Shown here: one piece after another, positions 17,640-26,246 of the stretch
Layout: every line of letters begins with the position of its first letter
How positions within the stretch are numbered: the first letter of the stretch is position 1
Assembly (NCBI RefSeq): GCF_030296675.1
Contig: NZ_AP027736.1
Coordinates: 2,356,001-2,420,000 of the forward strand
Direction of reading: 5' to 3'
From: Demequina sediminis
GTDB lineage: Bacteria; Actinomycetota; Actinomycetes; Actinomycetales; Demequinaceae
DNA length: 64,000 nucleotides
Notes under the pieces: model-generated
Told to the model about the DNA's origin: nothing
Databases searched by the model: none
Seen by the model: the letters and a program-made list of their open reading frames with translations, nothing else
Position numbers and translations under genes: made by a program

Positions 17640-19043
17640 GGTCAAGTCCCGTGGAGTGGTGTAGCGGGTTCCTTCGTCAGGCGGTGAGTGCGAGGGTTTC
17701 GGTCACCTCCTCGATGCCGGTGTTGGGCACGGCGGTGAGGCGGCAGCGGGCGAGGACTTCGAGTCCGAGGTAGCGCTTGGTCTCGACCCACTCGTCGGTC
17801 TGCTCGGCCAGGACTGCGCCGACGAGCCGGATGATGGCGTCCCTGTTGGGGAAGATCCCAACGGCGTCGGTACGACGACGGATCTCCTTGTTCAAGCGCT
17901 CGGCGGGGTTGTTGGACCAGATCTGGGTCCACACGTCCTTAGGTGAAGTGGTGAACGCGAGGAGGTCGTCGCGGGCTGCCTCGAGGTGGGCGAACACGGC
18001 GGGGAGTTTGTCCTCGACGTAGTCCAGCAGGCGGTCGAACTGGGCGTGCACGGATGCCGCGTCGGGCTGGTCGTACACGGAGTGCAGCATGGACTTCACG
18101 GCCGGCCACGCGTGCTTGGGCGTGACCGCCATCAGGTTCGCCGCGTAGTGGGTGCGGCAGCGCTGCCACACCGCTCCGGGCAGGTTCGCCGCGATGGCCT
18201 CGACGAGTCCAGCGTGCGCGTCGGACGTGACGAGGCGGACGCCGGCCAGTCCGCGGGCGACGAGGTCGGCGAAGAAGGTGTTCCACGCCGCGCCCGTTTC
18301 TGATGTGGCGACCTGGAGTCCGAGGACTTCGCGGTGGCCGTCGCCGTTGACGCCGGTGGCGACCAGGCACACGGCGTTGATGACGCGGCCGCCCTCACGG
18401 ACCTTCATCGTGAGCGCGTCGGCGGCGACGAACGTGAACGGACCCGACTCCGACAACGGCCGGTGGCGGAATGCGGCGACGTGTTCGTCGAGATCTTGGG
18501 CCATGCGTGACACCTGCGACTTCGACAGCCCATCGATTCCGAGGGTCTTCACCAGCTTGTCCATGCGTCGCGTGCTGACGCCGGCGAGGTAGCAGTCCGC
18601 GATGACGGTGATCAGCGCGGACTCGGCGCGCTTGCGCCGCTCGAGCAGCCACTCGGGGAAATACGTGCCCGACCGGAGCTTGGGCACGGCGACGTCGATC
18701 GTGCCGGCCCGAGTGTCGAGGGGCCGGTGGCGGTAGCCGTTGCGCTGCGCCTGCCGGTCAGCCGACGGTTGGCCCCATTCGGCTCCGCAGACGGCGTCCG
18801 CGTCGGCGCTGAGCAGCGCGTTGATCATGGTCTGCAACAGGGATCGCATCATGTCCGGCGATGCGTCCGTGAGGAGATTGCCCAGTACGCGGGCAGGGTC
18901 GACAATGTGGGGTGCGGTCATCGTGATGTTCCGTTCGAGAGAACTTTGCAAGGGTGAACTCGAAGGTCCTCACGGTGGCCGCTTCCTCATTTACGAGGAG
19001 GCTTGCCACCGCCGAGGGCTACACCACTCTAAGGGGCACTACT
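17640..19043 (-). mobile_element. IS256-type element, intact copy
   Basis: 1404 bp, flanked by perfect 8-bp duplications CAGACTGC (17632-17639 and 19044-19051). The terminal repeats are imperfect, with a shared inner GAGTGGTGTAG. It carries one uninterrupted transposase gene on the minus strand. Its ends and coding sequence match the broken copy at 4768-8887 almost exactly, so it is a likely source of recent transposition in this genome. Confidence 0.92.
17677..18921 (-). CDS. IS256/Mutator-type transposase
   Basis: 414 aa from ATG 18921; an in-frame TTG ten codons upstream is less likely. Domain blocks in order: 'AEWGQPSADRQAQRNGYRHR', 'VAVPKLRSGTYFPEWL', catalytic Asp in 'FVAADALTMKV', second Asp in 'VTSDAHAGLVEA', the C-x-x-H-like 'WQRCRTHYAANL', and the Glu in 'NNPAERLNKEIRRRT' with 'VGIFPN'. 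All three acidic residues of the DDE triad are present, so it should be active. It is transcribed opposite to the surface-protein gene it interrupts. Confidence 0.93.
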   Translation of the reverse strand: MTAPHIVDPARVLGNLLTDASPDMMRSLLQTMINALLSADADAVCGAEWGQPSADRQAQRNGYRHRPLDTRAGTIDVAVPKLRSGTYFPEWLLERRKRAESALITVIADCYLAGVSTRRMDKLVKTLGIDGLSKSQVSRMAQDLDEHVAAFRHRPLSESGPFTFVAADALTMKVREGGRVINAVCLVATGVNGDGHREVLGLQVATSETGAAWNTFFADLVARGLAGVRLVTSDAHAGLVEAIAANLPGAVWQRCRTHYAANLMAVTPKHAWPAVKSMLHSVYDQPDAASVHAQFDRLLDYVEDKLPAVFAHLEAARDDLLAFTTSPKDVWTQIWSNNPAERLNKEIRRRTDAVGIFPNRDAIIRLVGAVLAEQTDEWVETKRYLGLEVLARCRLTAVPNTGIEEVTETLALTA

Positions 19044-19586
19044 CAGACTGCCGGAGTCTCGCGACGCAGGATCATCCAGGGAGCCGCGTGGGCGACGCCT
19101 GCCATTGTGCTGGCGACCGCGGTGCCCGCGGCCGCGAACGGCTCTGACAACATCGCCCCGACGCTCGTGGTCACGCTTGGCGGCACGGGCACGCATACTC
19201 GTGACGTCACCGGCATCCAGCGTGTGAACAACGACAGCTCCTACAACATCACTCAGATCGTTGCGACGTTCGTTGTCCACCTCGCATCCAACGGCTTCGG
19301 TAAGTACCGGCAGCTCACTCTTGGAACCAGCGGTGACAGCCACGTGACCTACGCTGGCACTGGCTGGTCCGACCCGATCATCACGCCTTCAGGCTCTACC
19401 GCTACCGTCGTGTTCACTCGAGCGGTTGCTCTCGCGAACGCGGACACCGTGCCCTCGTTGACCGTCTCGCTTGGTGGCGCGCACCCGGCAACTTTCCCGG
19501 CGAACGCCGTTTCGGTGTCGGCCTCCTACTCGGGAGGTTCTGCAAACGTGACCGCGCTCACGCCCTGACGCGGTCCCTCGCAGTCG

Positions 19587-19627
19587 AACCATGCGGGCCG
19601 TCCCGCACTCACTTGGGCGGCATGGTT
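19587..19627 (+). terminator. Hairpin downstream of the Tat surface-protein gene
   Basis: AACCATGC (19587-19594) pairs with GCATGGTT (19620-19627) about 18 bases after the TGA at 19568, with a further GCGGG/CCCGC stem inside. There is no T-run, as is common in high-GC genomes. The rest of the 19569-19877 gap holds no convincing gene. Confidence 0.45.
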
Positions 19628-19877
19628 TAGCCCTCGGCCCGTGAGGTCCAACCGCTATCTCGCGCTGTGCGGTAGCCGGGAAGCGTGTTGCTGTTCGTTT
19701 CGGTGAGGAAACACCGGTGCTCCTCGCAAGGTGGCTGAAGCGGCCGCTGCATTGTCGGGCAGGGCCGGACGAATGTGGTGTAAAAGTCCCGTGAACTTTC
19801 ACTGCCACCTATGGTGCTTGTCCGTTTTGCCCCTTTACTATCCCCCTACAGCGATGAGGGGCCTTGGGGGGATTCAC

Positions 19878-20027
19878 ATGGGCTATCGACACGTTCGGCA
19901 ACGCAGGTCCATCGACAAGCCTTGGCTTGCACGCGACCATGGAGGCGCTCCTGGGTGGGCGATCATCATCGTAGGAATGGTGGTCGTGACGGTCGTGGTG
20001 CTTGCGCTTGTGCCACAGGCCGCTTGA
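19878..20027 (+). CDS. 49-residue single-span membrane peptide
   Basis: ATG 19878 is preceded by a strong purine run (GGGGGGA) at SD distance. The product has a basic N-terminus rich in Arg/His ('GYRHVRQRRSIDKPW'), a Gly-Trp turn and one hydrophobic helix 'IIIVGMVVVTVVVLALV' before 'PQAA'. It could be a small membrane anchor, a holin-like or stress peptide, or a precursor handled by the adjacent PqqD/HprK-like proteins. No family recognised. An ATG 24 bases upstream (19854) is an alternative start. Confidence 0.5.
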   Translation: MGYRHVRQRRSIDKPWLARDHGGAPGWAIIIVGMVVVTVVVLALVPQAA

Positions 20028-20189
20028 GGGTCAACCCATACGTGCGAATCGCCCCTGATGTTCCCCAGTGAGACTTTGCGCACTTGCACTTTCGCGCGAG
20101 CCGCGTGACGCGGTAATTTGCGTCTGTCAGGCTCGACGGCGGCCGCGGTGCCTGAGGGGGCGCCCGGCTTGACTACGGGAGAGGGCCCG

Positions 20190-20719
20190 GTGGACGCACA
20201 TCTGACTCAGGGCCAGGCGCGCCGAATGGCGGCCGCTACGCCGACCACTTTTCTCGAAGCCACGCTCGCCGGCGGCGCCTCGCACGGGACCCCGGTCGCG
20301 CCCGCGCCGATCGGCCAGCTGCACCTTTCCGACCTCGCCGCGATGGAGGCCGCGGGCGACGGTTCCGCCGCGCTGTTCCTGCGCGCGAGCGTGGTCTTCG
20401 AATCTGCCGACGGCCCCCGATCCGCCGTGCGACGCTCACCGTCGACGCCCCGGGCGTGTGGTTCGAGGCCGATCCCGCATGGCACCTGCTCGACCGCGGA
20501 GCCGAGGAGGGTTGGACACTCATGGTCGACGCCGGCAGCGGCCGCGCGACCTTCACCTACGAGGGCGCTCTCGGGCACTGCGGCAGCGCCGGCATCACGG
20601 CGCGGCTCGGACTCGAGCCGGGCACGCGGATAGCGGGCACGGAGATCATCCTTGCTGCGATGATCCACGGGGCCGTGACTGAGCATGCCGCATCGGTCCG
20701 ACGGGTCGTCGTGGCCTAG
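20190..20719 (+). CDS. Uncharacterised soluble protein (one frame break)
   Basis: GTG 20190 follows an SD-like GGGAGAGG. The frame is continuous to a C5 run at 20414-20418; adding one C joins it to the second half ('GPPIRRATLTVDAPGVWFEA') and gives 176 aa ending 'ASVRRVVVA'. No signal peptide or membrane helix. The second half is rich in short beta-type stretches ('GWTLMVDAGSGRATFTYEGA'). Not recognised. Its place between the Tat-signal genes and PqqD-like genes suggests a part in the same system, which is inference only. Confidence 0.5.
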
Positions 20720-20779
20720 GCGGGGAGTCGCGCGCCGCGCGCCCCATTCCAGACATATGGCGCACTTGTGTTCAGTAAC

Positions 20780-20808
20780 TTGAAATCGGCGCCGAGGCCT
20801 CATAGCCT
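20780..20808 (+). promoter_or_regulatory. Predicted promoter of the Tat-signal pseudogene
   Basis: -35 TTGAAA (20780-20785), exactly 17 bases, -10 TAGCCT (20803-20808). The element GCGCACTTG just upstream (20760-20768) recurs before the 20190 gene (near 20087), hinting at shared control. It drives a gene that has since lost its ATG. Confidence 0.6.
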
Positions 20809-20851
20809 GTGTGCGCCAAGCGACTGACACGCGGAGCCAATACTGGGGGTC

Positions 20852-21393
20852 CTGACCGGGACTGACATCGCCGACGCGCGAATCTCTCGACGACGTATCG
20901 TCCGGGGTGCCGCCTGGGCTACGCCCGCGATCCTGATCGCTACATCCTCGTCATCCGTCGCCGCATCGCCGGGCACCAAGCCCACCGTTTCCTTCTCTGA
21001 CTAGAGCGCCGAGTCGACGGTCGAAGACGGTACGAACCGCGGGCTTGTCGACGTGAGCCTTGCCGTCAACGTGGCGGACCCCATGGGAGGGGCCGGTGGC
21101 GCATACCTGGCGTCGCCAATCACGGTGACTGTGGTGACCTGGCCGAAGACCACGCGTAACGCAAATGTCAGCGGGTTCGATACCACCTTGTGGAGCTACT
21201 CGAATGGCGTCTTCACATACCTCGGGGGCAACCTGGTCGCGGGCACTTCGCCGGCGTCCGCGACGCTCGCGTTCCGTCGCACATGGGGCAGCAGCGACGA
21301 CCTTGTCAGCGAGGACCTCGTGTTCGCGCTTAGCGGCAACTCCGGGGTGGCCCTGTGAACGCCACGATCTCGGTCACCGTCACCGCGGCGTAG
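20852..21393 (+). pseudogene. Second Tat-signal surface protein, degraded
   Basis: Paralogue of the gene at 17623: 'ARISRRRIVRGAAWATPAIL' carries the same twin-arginine motif and signal core. The ATG expected by alignment is CTG (20852). An in-frame TAG at 21002-21004 follows 'TVSFSD', 34 residues after the motif, and a one-base loss near 21355 puts the natural end ('VNATISVTVTAA', TAG 21391) out of frame. Unlike the frame breaks elsewhere, the stop is a substitution in unremarkable sequence, so this looks like true decay. The body beyond the stop encodes a beta-rich segment with no known motif. Confidence 0.65.
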
Positions 21394-21449
21394 CTACGGG
21401 ACTTCATGATCCGCTGACCGCTGCGGCGCGTATCAGGCAGGATGAACCC

Positions 21450-21737
21450 ATGACCGCGCCGTCCCCGCTCACCCGCCACGAGGGCCTCGCTGAGGTCACC
21501 TCGGACACCCGCGCCACGGTGCTCAACCTCCCTCGCCTCGAGGAGCAACAGGTGCCCTGCATCTTCGAAGGCACCGCCTTCGAGATCTGGATCCGGATCG
21601 ACGGCACGCGCACCGAGCAGGAGATCGTGATCGAGCTCGCCGAGGGCTACGAGGCGCCGGCTGACGAGATCGCCCCCGAGGTGCACGACTTCGTCGCCCA
21701 GCTGATTCAGTTGGGGCCCGTGCCGACCGGAGTGTGA
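21450..21737 (+). CDS. PqqD-like (RRE-fold) small protein 2
   Basis: 95 aa. PqqD pattern: N-terminal strands ('RATVLNLPRLEEQQVPC'), 'FEGTAFEIWIRIDGTRTEQE' and a helical 'VIELAEGYEAPADEIAPEV'. This matches the known PqqD signature of a strand pair, an aromatic 'IW' helix and an acidic helix that docks leader peptides. The first 17 residues are identical to protein 3 at 23674, and the 14 bases before the ATG (GGCAGGATGAACCC) are also identical, showing a recent duplication of gene plus translation signal. It has a Cys where protein 3 has Tyr (residue 36), and a divergent C-terminus ('GPVPTGV'). Confidence 0.75.
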   Translation: MTAPSPLTRHEGLAEVTSDTRATVLNLPRLEEQQVPCIFEGTAFEIWIRIDGTRTEQEIVIELAEGYEAPADEIAPEVHDFVAQLIQLGPVPTGV

Positions 21738-21851
21738 CGGGGCCGCCGGTCGATGTCGTTCAAGGCCGGTCGAAGCGGCATGGGCGCCCGTCACGCCGAC
21801 GAAATGCGCGGGTGCTAGCATGCCGCGTCGACACAGCTTGGGAGGAGATGC

Positions 21852-23653
21852 GTGACAGCCACCGCCACCGAGGAGCGTGCCGGACTTGGGTCGCGGAGCC
21901 GCGCACCCCACTATCTCGCTCACATCGATGGGCTCCGGGCAGTCGCCGTCCTTGCGGTCATCCTCGGGCACGCGGGCTTCGGTCTGTTCGGCGGCGGGTG
22001 GGTCGGGGTCGATGTCTTCTTTGTGATCTCGGGTTACCTGATCACAGGGATCCTGCGTCGCGAGCATCGCGAGGGCACCTTCTCCTTCCGCAAGTTCTAC
22101 CTCCGCCGTGTGCGACGGATTCTTCCAGCGCTGACTGTCGTGGTCGCCGCATCCTTCCCGTTCGCGTGGATGCTGATGTTCCCGGACTTCATCCAGAACT
22201 TCGGGCAGAGCGCAGTGGCGACCATGTTCGGCGCGAACAACATCCTTCTTGCGATGACGAGCGGCTACTGGGAGCTTGAGAGCGCCTTCAAGCCCCTGCT
22301 TCACACGTGGAGCCTCGGCGTCGAAGAGCAGTTCTACCTGGTGTACCCGCTGATCCTGGCGATCGTGCTGTGGGCAGTGCGGCGTCGTACGGGTGCCGTG
22401 GTGGCTGTGCTTGCTGCCTTGGCGGTCGGGAGCCTGGTGCTCGCGGTCGCGGGAGTGAGGTCGGACCCGGACATGGCGTTCTACCTGCCCCAGTACCGTG
22501 CGTGGGAACTGCTCGCCGGTGCGTTGGCGACGTTCGTTCGGCCCTCGGGCAGGCGTATCGAGCGGGTGCTCCCCACCCTGGGTCTCGCCGCGGTTCTAGG
22601 TGCGATCCTGGTCTTCGATCAGAGCGTGCTGTCGCCCGGCATGTGGCTGCTCGTGCCCGTGCTGGGCGCCGCGGCGATCCTGGTGTGGGGAGGTTCCGAT
22701 TCGGTGGTGCGTCCGGCGCTCTCGTGGAAGCCGATGGTGGTCATAGGTCTCATCAGCTACTCGGCGTACCTGATCCATCAGCCTGTCTTCGCCTTCATCC
22801 GGGTGGCGTCGGTGTCGGAACCCAGCCCGTGGTTGCTGGGGTTGCTCGTTCTCCCGATCCTCGCGTTGAGCTGGCTGTCCTGGCGCTTCATCGAGACCCC
22901 GTTCAGGGACCCGAAGCGGGTGAGCGGGCGGCTCCTCGCGATTGCATTGGTGCCAGCTGCGGCGGGGATCATCGCGCTCGGGCTGGCATGGCACGTGAAT
23001 CAGGGATACCCCGAGCGTGCGTTCCCCAACATCGAAGCCGGCGGCGACGTCTACATCAGCTACAACGAGAGCATCCGCGACGTTGCGGTGGGATCGGCCG
23101 GAGCACCCCGGATCCCGACGTACTGGTGATCGGGAACAGCTTCGGTCGTGATGCGGCCAACGTGCTGCTCGAGGCCAATCCTGGACTCGAGGGCCGCATC
23201 GCCTACGCCGAAACGCTGGATGTCGCTCTGCTTCAAGCTTCCGTCACGCCCGACACCGTGGTGGTGCTGGCGGTCCAAGGCGGCACCGTCGATGGGGTTC
23301 TCGGGCAGGTCGACGTGCTGCAGAGCCTCGATCCCGCGGAGGTCTACGTGTTCGGCACCAAGAACTTCGGGTGGAACCTCAACGCGTTCGCTCGAGTGCC
23401 CATGGACGAGCGGCCCACCGCCCGCACGGAGGTGCTCGATGGCACCGTCGAGCTCAACGACGCCTTGGCGCCGGTAGTGCCCAACTATGTCGACGTGATC
23501 CGCTTGCTCGGGGGTGATGGGGTCACCGTCCCGGTGTTCGATGGCGCCGGGAATCCGCTCTCGCCCGACCGGGTCCACCTGACGAAGTACGGGGCGCAGC
23601 TCATCGCGGAGCGACTCGTCGATTCCGAGTCGCCGCTCGCCGATCTTGGCTAG
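21852..23653 (+). CDS. Acyltransferase-3 / SGNH fusion (OafA-like, one frame break)
   Basis: GTG 21852 with a good SD (GGGAGGAG). The N-terminal acyltransferase-3 domain starts 'HYLAHIDGLRAVAVLAVILG' with the conserved His, then 'FFVISGYLI', 'RRVRRILPAL' and 'LLHTWSLGVEEQFYLVYPL', with about ten membrane helices to residue ~400. A one-base loss in a C4 run (23106-23109) separates it from an SGNH-type periplasmic domain ('VLVIGNSFGRDAANVLLEAN', 'SPDRVHLTKYGAQLIAERL'). The restored protein is 600 aa. Such fusions O-acetylate surface polysaccharide or peptidoglycan. It stands between the twin PqqD-like genes. Confidence 0.8.
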
Positions 23654-23673
23654 CTATCCGGCAGGATGAACCC

Positions 23674-23961
23674 ATGACCGCGCCGTCCCCGCTCACCCGC
23701 CACGAGGGCCTCGCGGAGGTCACCTCTGAGGACCGCGCGACGGTCCTGAACCTGCCGCGGCTCGAGGAGCAGCAGGTGCCCTACGTGTTCGAGGGCACCG
23801 CCTTCGAGATCTGGGTGCGGATCGACGGGACGCTGACCGAGTCCGAGATCGTGGCCGAGCTGGCCGAGGGCTACGGCGCCCCGGTCGAGGAGGTGGCCGC
23901 ACAGGTGCGGGAGTTCGTCGCGGAGCTGACCGAGCTGGGGCTGGTGCTCGGCGAGGCGTGA
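23674..23961 (+). CDS. PqqD-like (RRE-fold) small protein 3
   Basis: 95 aa, twin of protein 2: 'MTAPSPLTRHEGLAEVTS' is shared, and most of 'FEGTAFEIWVRIDGTLTESE' and 'AELAEGYGAPVEEVAAQV' follows the same fold. It keeps a regular C-terminal helix ('REFVAELTELGLVLGEA') where protein 2 is altered, so it is probably the better-preserved copy. It starts 20 bases after the acyltransferase stop and is the last gene before a terminator. Confidence 0.75.
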   Translation: MTAPSPLTRHEGLAEVTSEDRATVLNLPRLEEQQVPYVFEGTAFEIWVRIDGTLTESEIVAELAEGYGAPVEEVAAQVREFVAELTELGLVLGEA

Positions 23962-23963
23962 CG

Positions 23964-24007
23964 TCCGTCCCGGCCACTGCCGGACGGAACGGGCGCATCG
24001 TCCTTTT
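23964..24007 (+). terminator. Rho-independent-like terminator after the PqqD-like gene 3
   Basis: TCCGT-C-CCGGC then loop CACT then GCCGG-ACGGA (23964-23988) forms a ten-pair stem with one bulge, three bases after the TGA. A short T-run (24003-24007) follows about 14 bases later. It plausibly ends the surface-island operon. The following 24008-24083 holds a TTGGGC/TAGCCT promoter-like pair whose -10 is cut by the IS1634-type element. Confidence 0.55.
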
Positions 24008-24083
24008 TCCGCCGCATCGTCCCTGATGCCCCCCGTGTTGACTTTCGCACTCGTGGTTGGGCTGTCAGCGATTGCATCGTTAG

Positions 24084-25786
24084 CCTGACTCGTGCCACTT
24101 TTCGCTGATCGCCGGTTCCCGTGAGTATTCAGCCTGGTAGTTGAGTTTCGAGCGTCGTGATTGACACACCCCGGTGCGCGGTACGGTCGGGGATGTGGTG
24201 TTCGTGCGGAAGTCCCCGGGCCGGTCGGGGGCGGTGAAGGTCCAGATCGCGGAACGGCGTGCGGGTCGTGACGTGGTGCTCGAGCACGTCGGCACCGCGC
24301 ACGATGATGCTGAGCTCGCGGCGCTGATGGCGGTCGCGCGCGGCAAGCTCTACCCCGGCCAAGGCGAGCTCACGCTCGACGGCGTCAGCCCCCACCCGGC
24401 TGAGGGTCAGCCGGGGGCGGTGGACATCACGTCAAAGTCGAATGCGGTGTTGTGGCAGGTACTTCAGGCCGCGTACACGGATCTGGGCTTCGACATCGTC
24501 GACGACGACGCGTTCGCGCAACTCGTGCTGGCGCGTCTGATCGAGCCGACCTCGAAGGCCGACTCGCTGCGCGTCTTGCGTGAACTCGGGATCACTCACG
24601 CGTCGCTGCGGACCATGTTCCGCTCCCTGCAACGCGCCCAGGAGCGCGACTACCGCTCCCTCATCGCCGATGCCTGCTTCGCCCACGCCTCATCCGTGGG
24701 CGACATCAGCTTGTGCCTGTACGACGTCACGACCTTGTACTTCGAAGCCGAAGACGAAGACGCCCTGCGCAAGGTCGGCTATTCGAAAGAGCGGCGCATC
24801 GACCCGCAGATCGTCGTCGGACTGCTGGTTGATAGGAACGGTTTCCCACTCGAGATCGGCTGCTTCGAGGGCAACAAGGCCGAGACCCTCACGCTGGTCC
24901 CGATCGTGAACCAGTTCCGTCAGCGTCACTCCCTCGAAGGGTTCGTGGTCGTCGCCGACGCCGGCATGCTGTCAGCGACCAACCTGCGCGAGCTCGACGA
25001 CGCGGGACTGCATTTCATCGTCGGGTCCCGCACGACCAAGGCACCGGTCGATCTCGAGTCGCACTTCCGGTGGCATGGCGACGCCTTTCACGACGGGCAG
25101 GTCATCGACACCACCACACCCCGCCACGGACGCACCAAGGCCGGCGCGTCCGATCCGATGGTCAAGGCCGAACCCATCTGGAAGCCCGAGCATGACAACT
25201 CGTGGCGGGCGGTATGGGCGTACTCCGGCAAGCGTGCCGTGCGCGACAACCGCACCCTGACCTTGCAGGAAGAACGCGCCCGGGACGTCGTCGCCGGCGA
25301 CAAGGCCGCCCGCATGCCACGCTTCGTGAAGACCGTGAGCGGCTCCCGCAAGATCGACGAGGCGTCGCTGGCGCGGGCGCGACGCTTGGTGGGGCTGAAG
25401 GGCTACGTCACGAACATCCCCGCGAGCGTGATGCCCGCGGCCGAGGTCATGTCCAGCTATCACGACCTATGGCACGTCGAGCAGTCATTCCGAATGTCGA
25501 AAACGGACCTGAAGGCGCGGCCCATGTTCCACCACACGCGCGACGCGATTCGCAAGCGCACCTCACGATCGTGTTCGCAGCCCTCGCGATCAGCCGCTAC
25601 CTCAACACCGCGACCGGGCTGACGGTGAGGAAGATCCTCCACGCGCTGAAACCCATTCAGCAGATCACCGTCCGCATCGCCGGCCACGACCACATCGCCC
25701 GCGACCCCATCACCAAGCCCGCCCAAGCCATCCTCGACGCCCTCGACATCACCCTGGACTGACACACCCCGGTGGCACGAGTCAGG
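24084..25786 (+). mobile_element. IS1634-type element, second copy
   Basis: Terminal repeats CCTGACTCGTGCCAC (24084-24098) and its complement (25772-25786) are perfect over 15 bp. 1703 bp with one transposase gene. It belongs to the same family as the outer element at 3645-9402 but is a different, diverged element: the terminal repeats share only the first 8 bases. No direct repeat of the flanks is visible: the left flank is the end of the surface island, the right flank is an IS3 remnant, so one flank was probably lost to rearrangement. Confidence 0.9.
24174..25762 (+). CDS. IS1634-type transposase (one frame break)
   Basis: Starts at a GTG (24174). Blocks in order: 'VQIAERRAGRDVVLEHVG', 'LIEPTSKADSLRVLRELG', 'LYDVTTLYFE' (first Asp), 'EIGCFEGNKAETLTLVPI', 'VVVADAGMLSATNL' (second Asp), 'LKGYVTNIPASVMPAAEVM', 'LWHVEQSFRMSKTDLKA' (third acid). 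One base is missing near 25553; adding it gives 'AHLTIVFAALAISRYL' and a stop at 25760. If the break is a sequence error the element may be active; otherwise the product is truncated after the catalytic core. Confidence 0.85.
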
Positions 25787-26246
25787 TCACCCCTGCGTGC
25801 GACCGCATTGTTGAGCGCGTTGACGGCCAGACGGGACTTCATGCGCGAGTCGATGGAGTAGCCCACGATGCGGTTGGAGTACAGGTCCTTGATCGCACAT
25901 AGGTAGACCTTGCCCTCACCGGTCCAATGTTCCGTGACGTCGGTCAGCCACACCTGGTTGGGTGCTGTCGCGGTGAAGATGCGTTGCACGAGATCGTCGT
26001 GCACGGCAGGGCCGGCCTTCTTGTGCTTGCCGCGGCCACGCTTGCCGAAGGTGGACCACCAGCCGTTGTCCCGGCAGATCGCCCAGCCGGTGCGCTCGGC
26101 CATGGGCTGGCCTGCGTCGCGGGCTTCGTCGACGAGGAACCGGTAACCGAACTCGGGGTCGTCTAGGTGGGCGTCGTGCAGGGCGTTAGCGCGATGCGCG
26201 GCGACGAGTTCAGCATCAGTGACAGGGCTGTCCAGCCACCGATAGT
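25787..26246 (-). pseudogene. IS3-type OrfB remnant, 3' end lost
   Basis: Minus-strand codons give 'QPYYRWLDSPVTDAELVAAH', 'FGYRFLVDEARDAGQPMAER' and the first catalytic block 'NQVWLTDVTEHWTGEGKVYL', ending at 'NALNNAVARRGD' where the IS1634-type end cuts it off. The second Asp and Glu are absent. Joined head to head at ~26247 with a related fragment on the other strand. Confidence 0.85.

Larger units (their letters stand above)
17623..19568 (+). pseudogene. Tat-exported surface protein, split after codon 5 by an IS256-type element
   Basis: Before insertion the gene read MTEQTAGVSRRRIIQGAAWA, a short N-region with a twin-arginine motif (SRRRIIQ), a hydrophobic stretch and an Ala-x-Ala-like cleavage region 'AVPAAANG', then about 150 Thr/Ser/Val-rich residues of unknown fold ending 'GGSANVTALTP'. 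Removal of 17640-19043 and one 8-bp duplicate restores the frame. In the present arrangement a GTG inside the IS end (18954) opens a frame that joins the body with a ~35-residue N-terminal extension, so some expression is possible. No catalytic motif is seen. A paralogue lies at 20852. Confidence 0.75.

Noticed and set aside
21002..21004. Amber codon recoding (pyrrolysine-like) in the Tat pseudogene
   Set aside because: There is no supporting tRNA or pyl gene, and the gene has also lost its ATG and its C-terminal frame, so decay is simpler.
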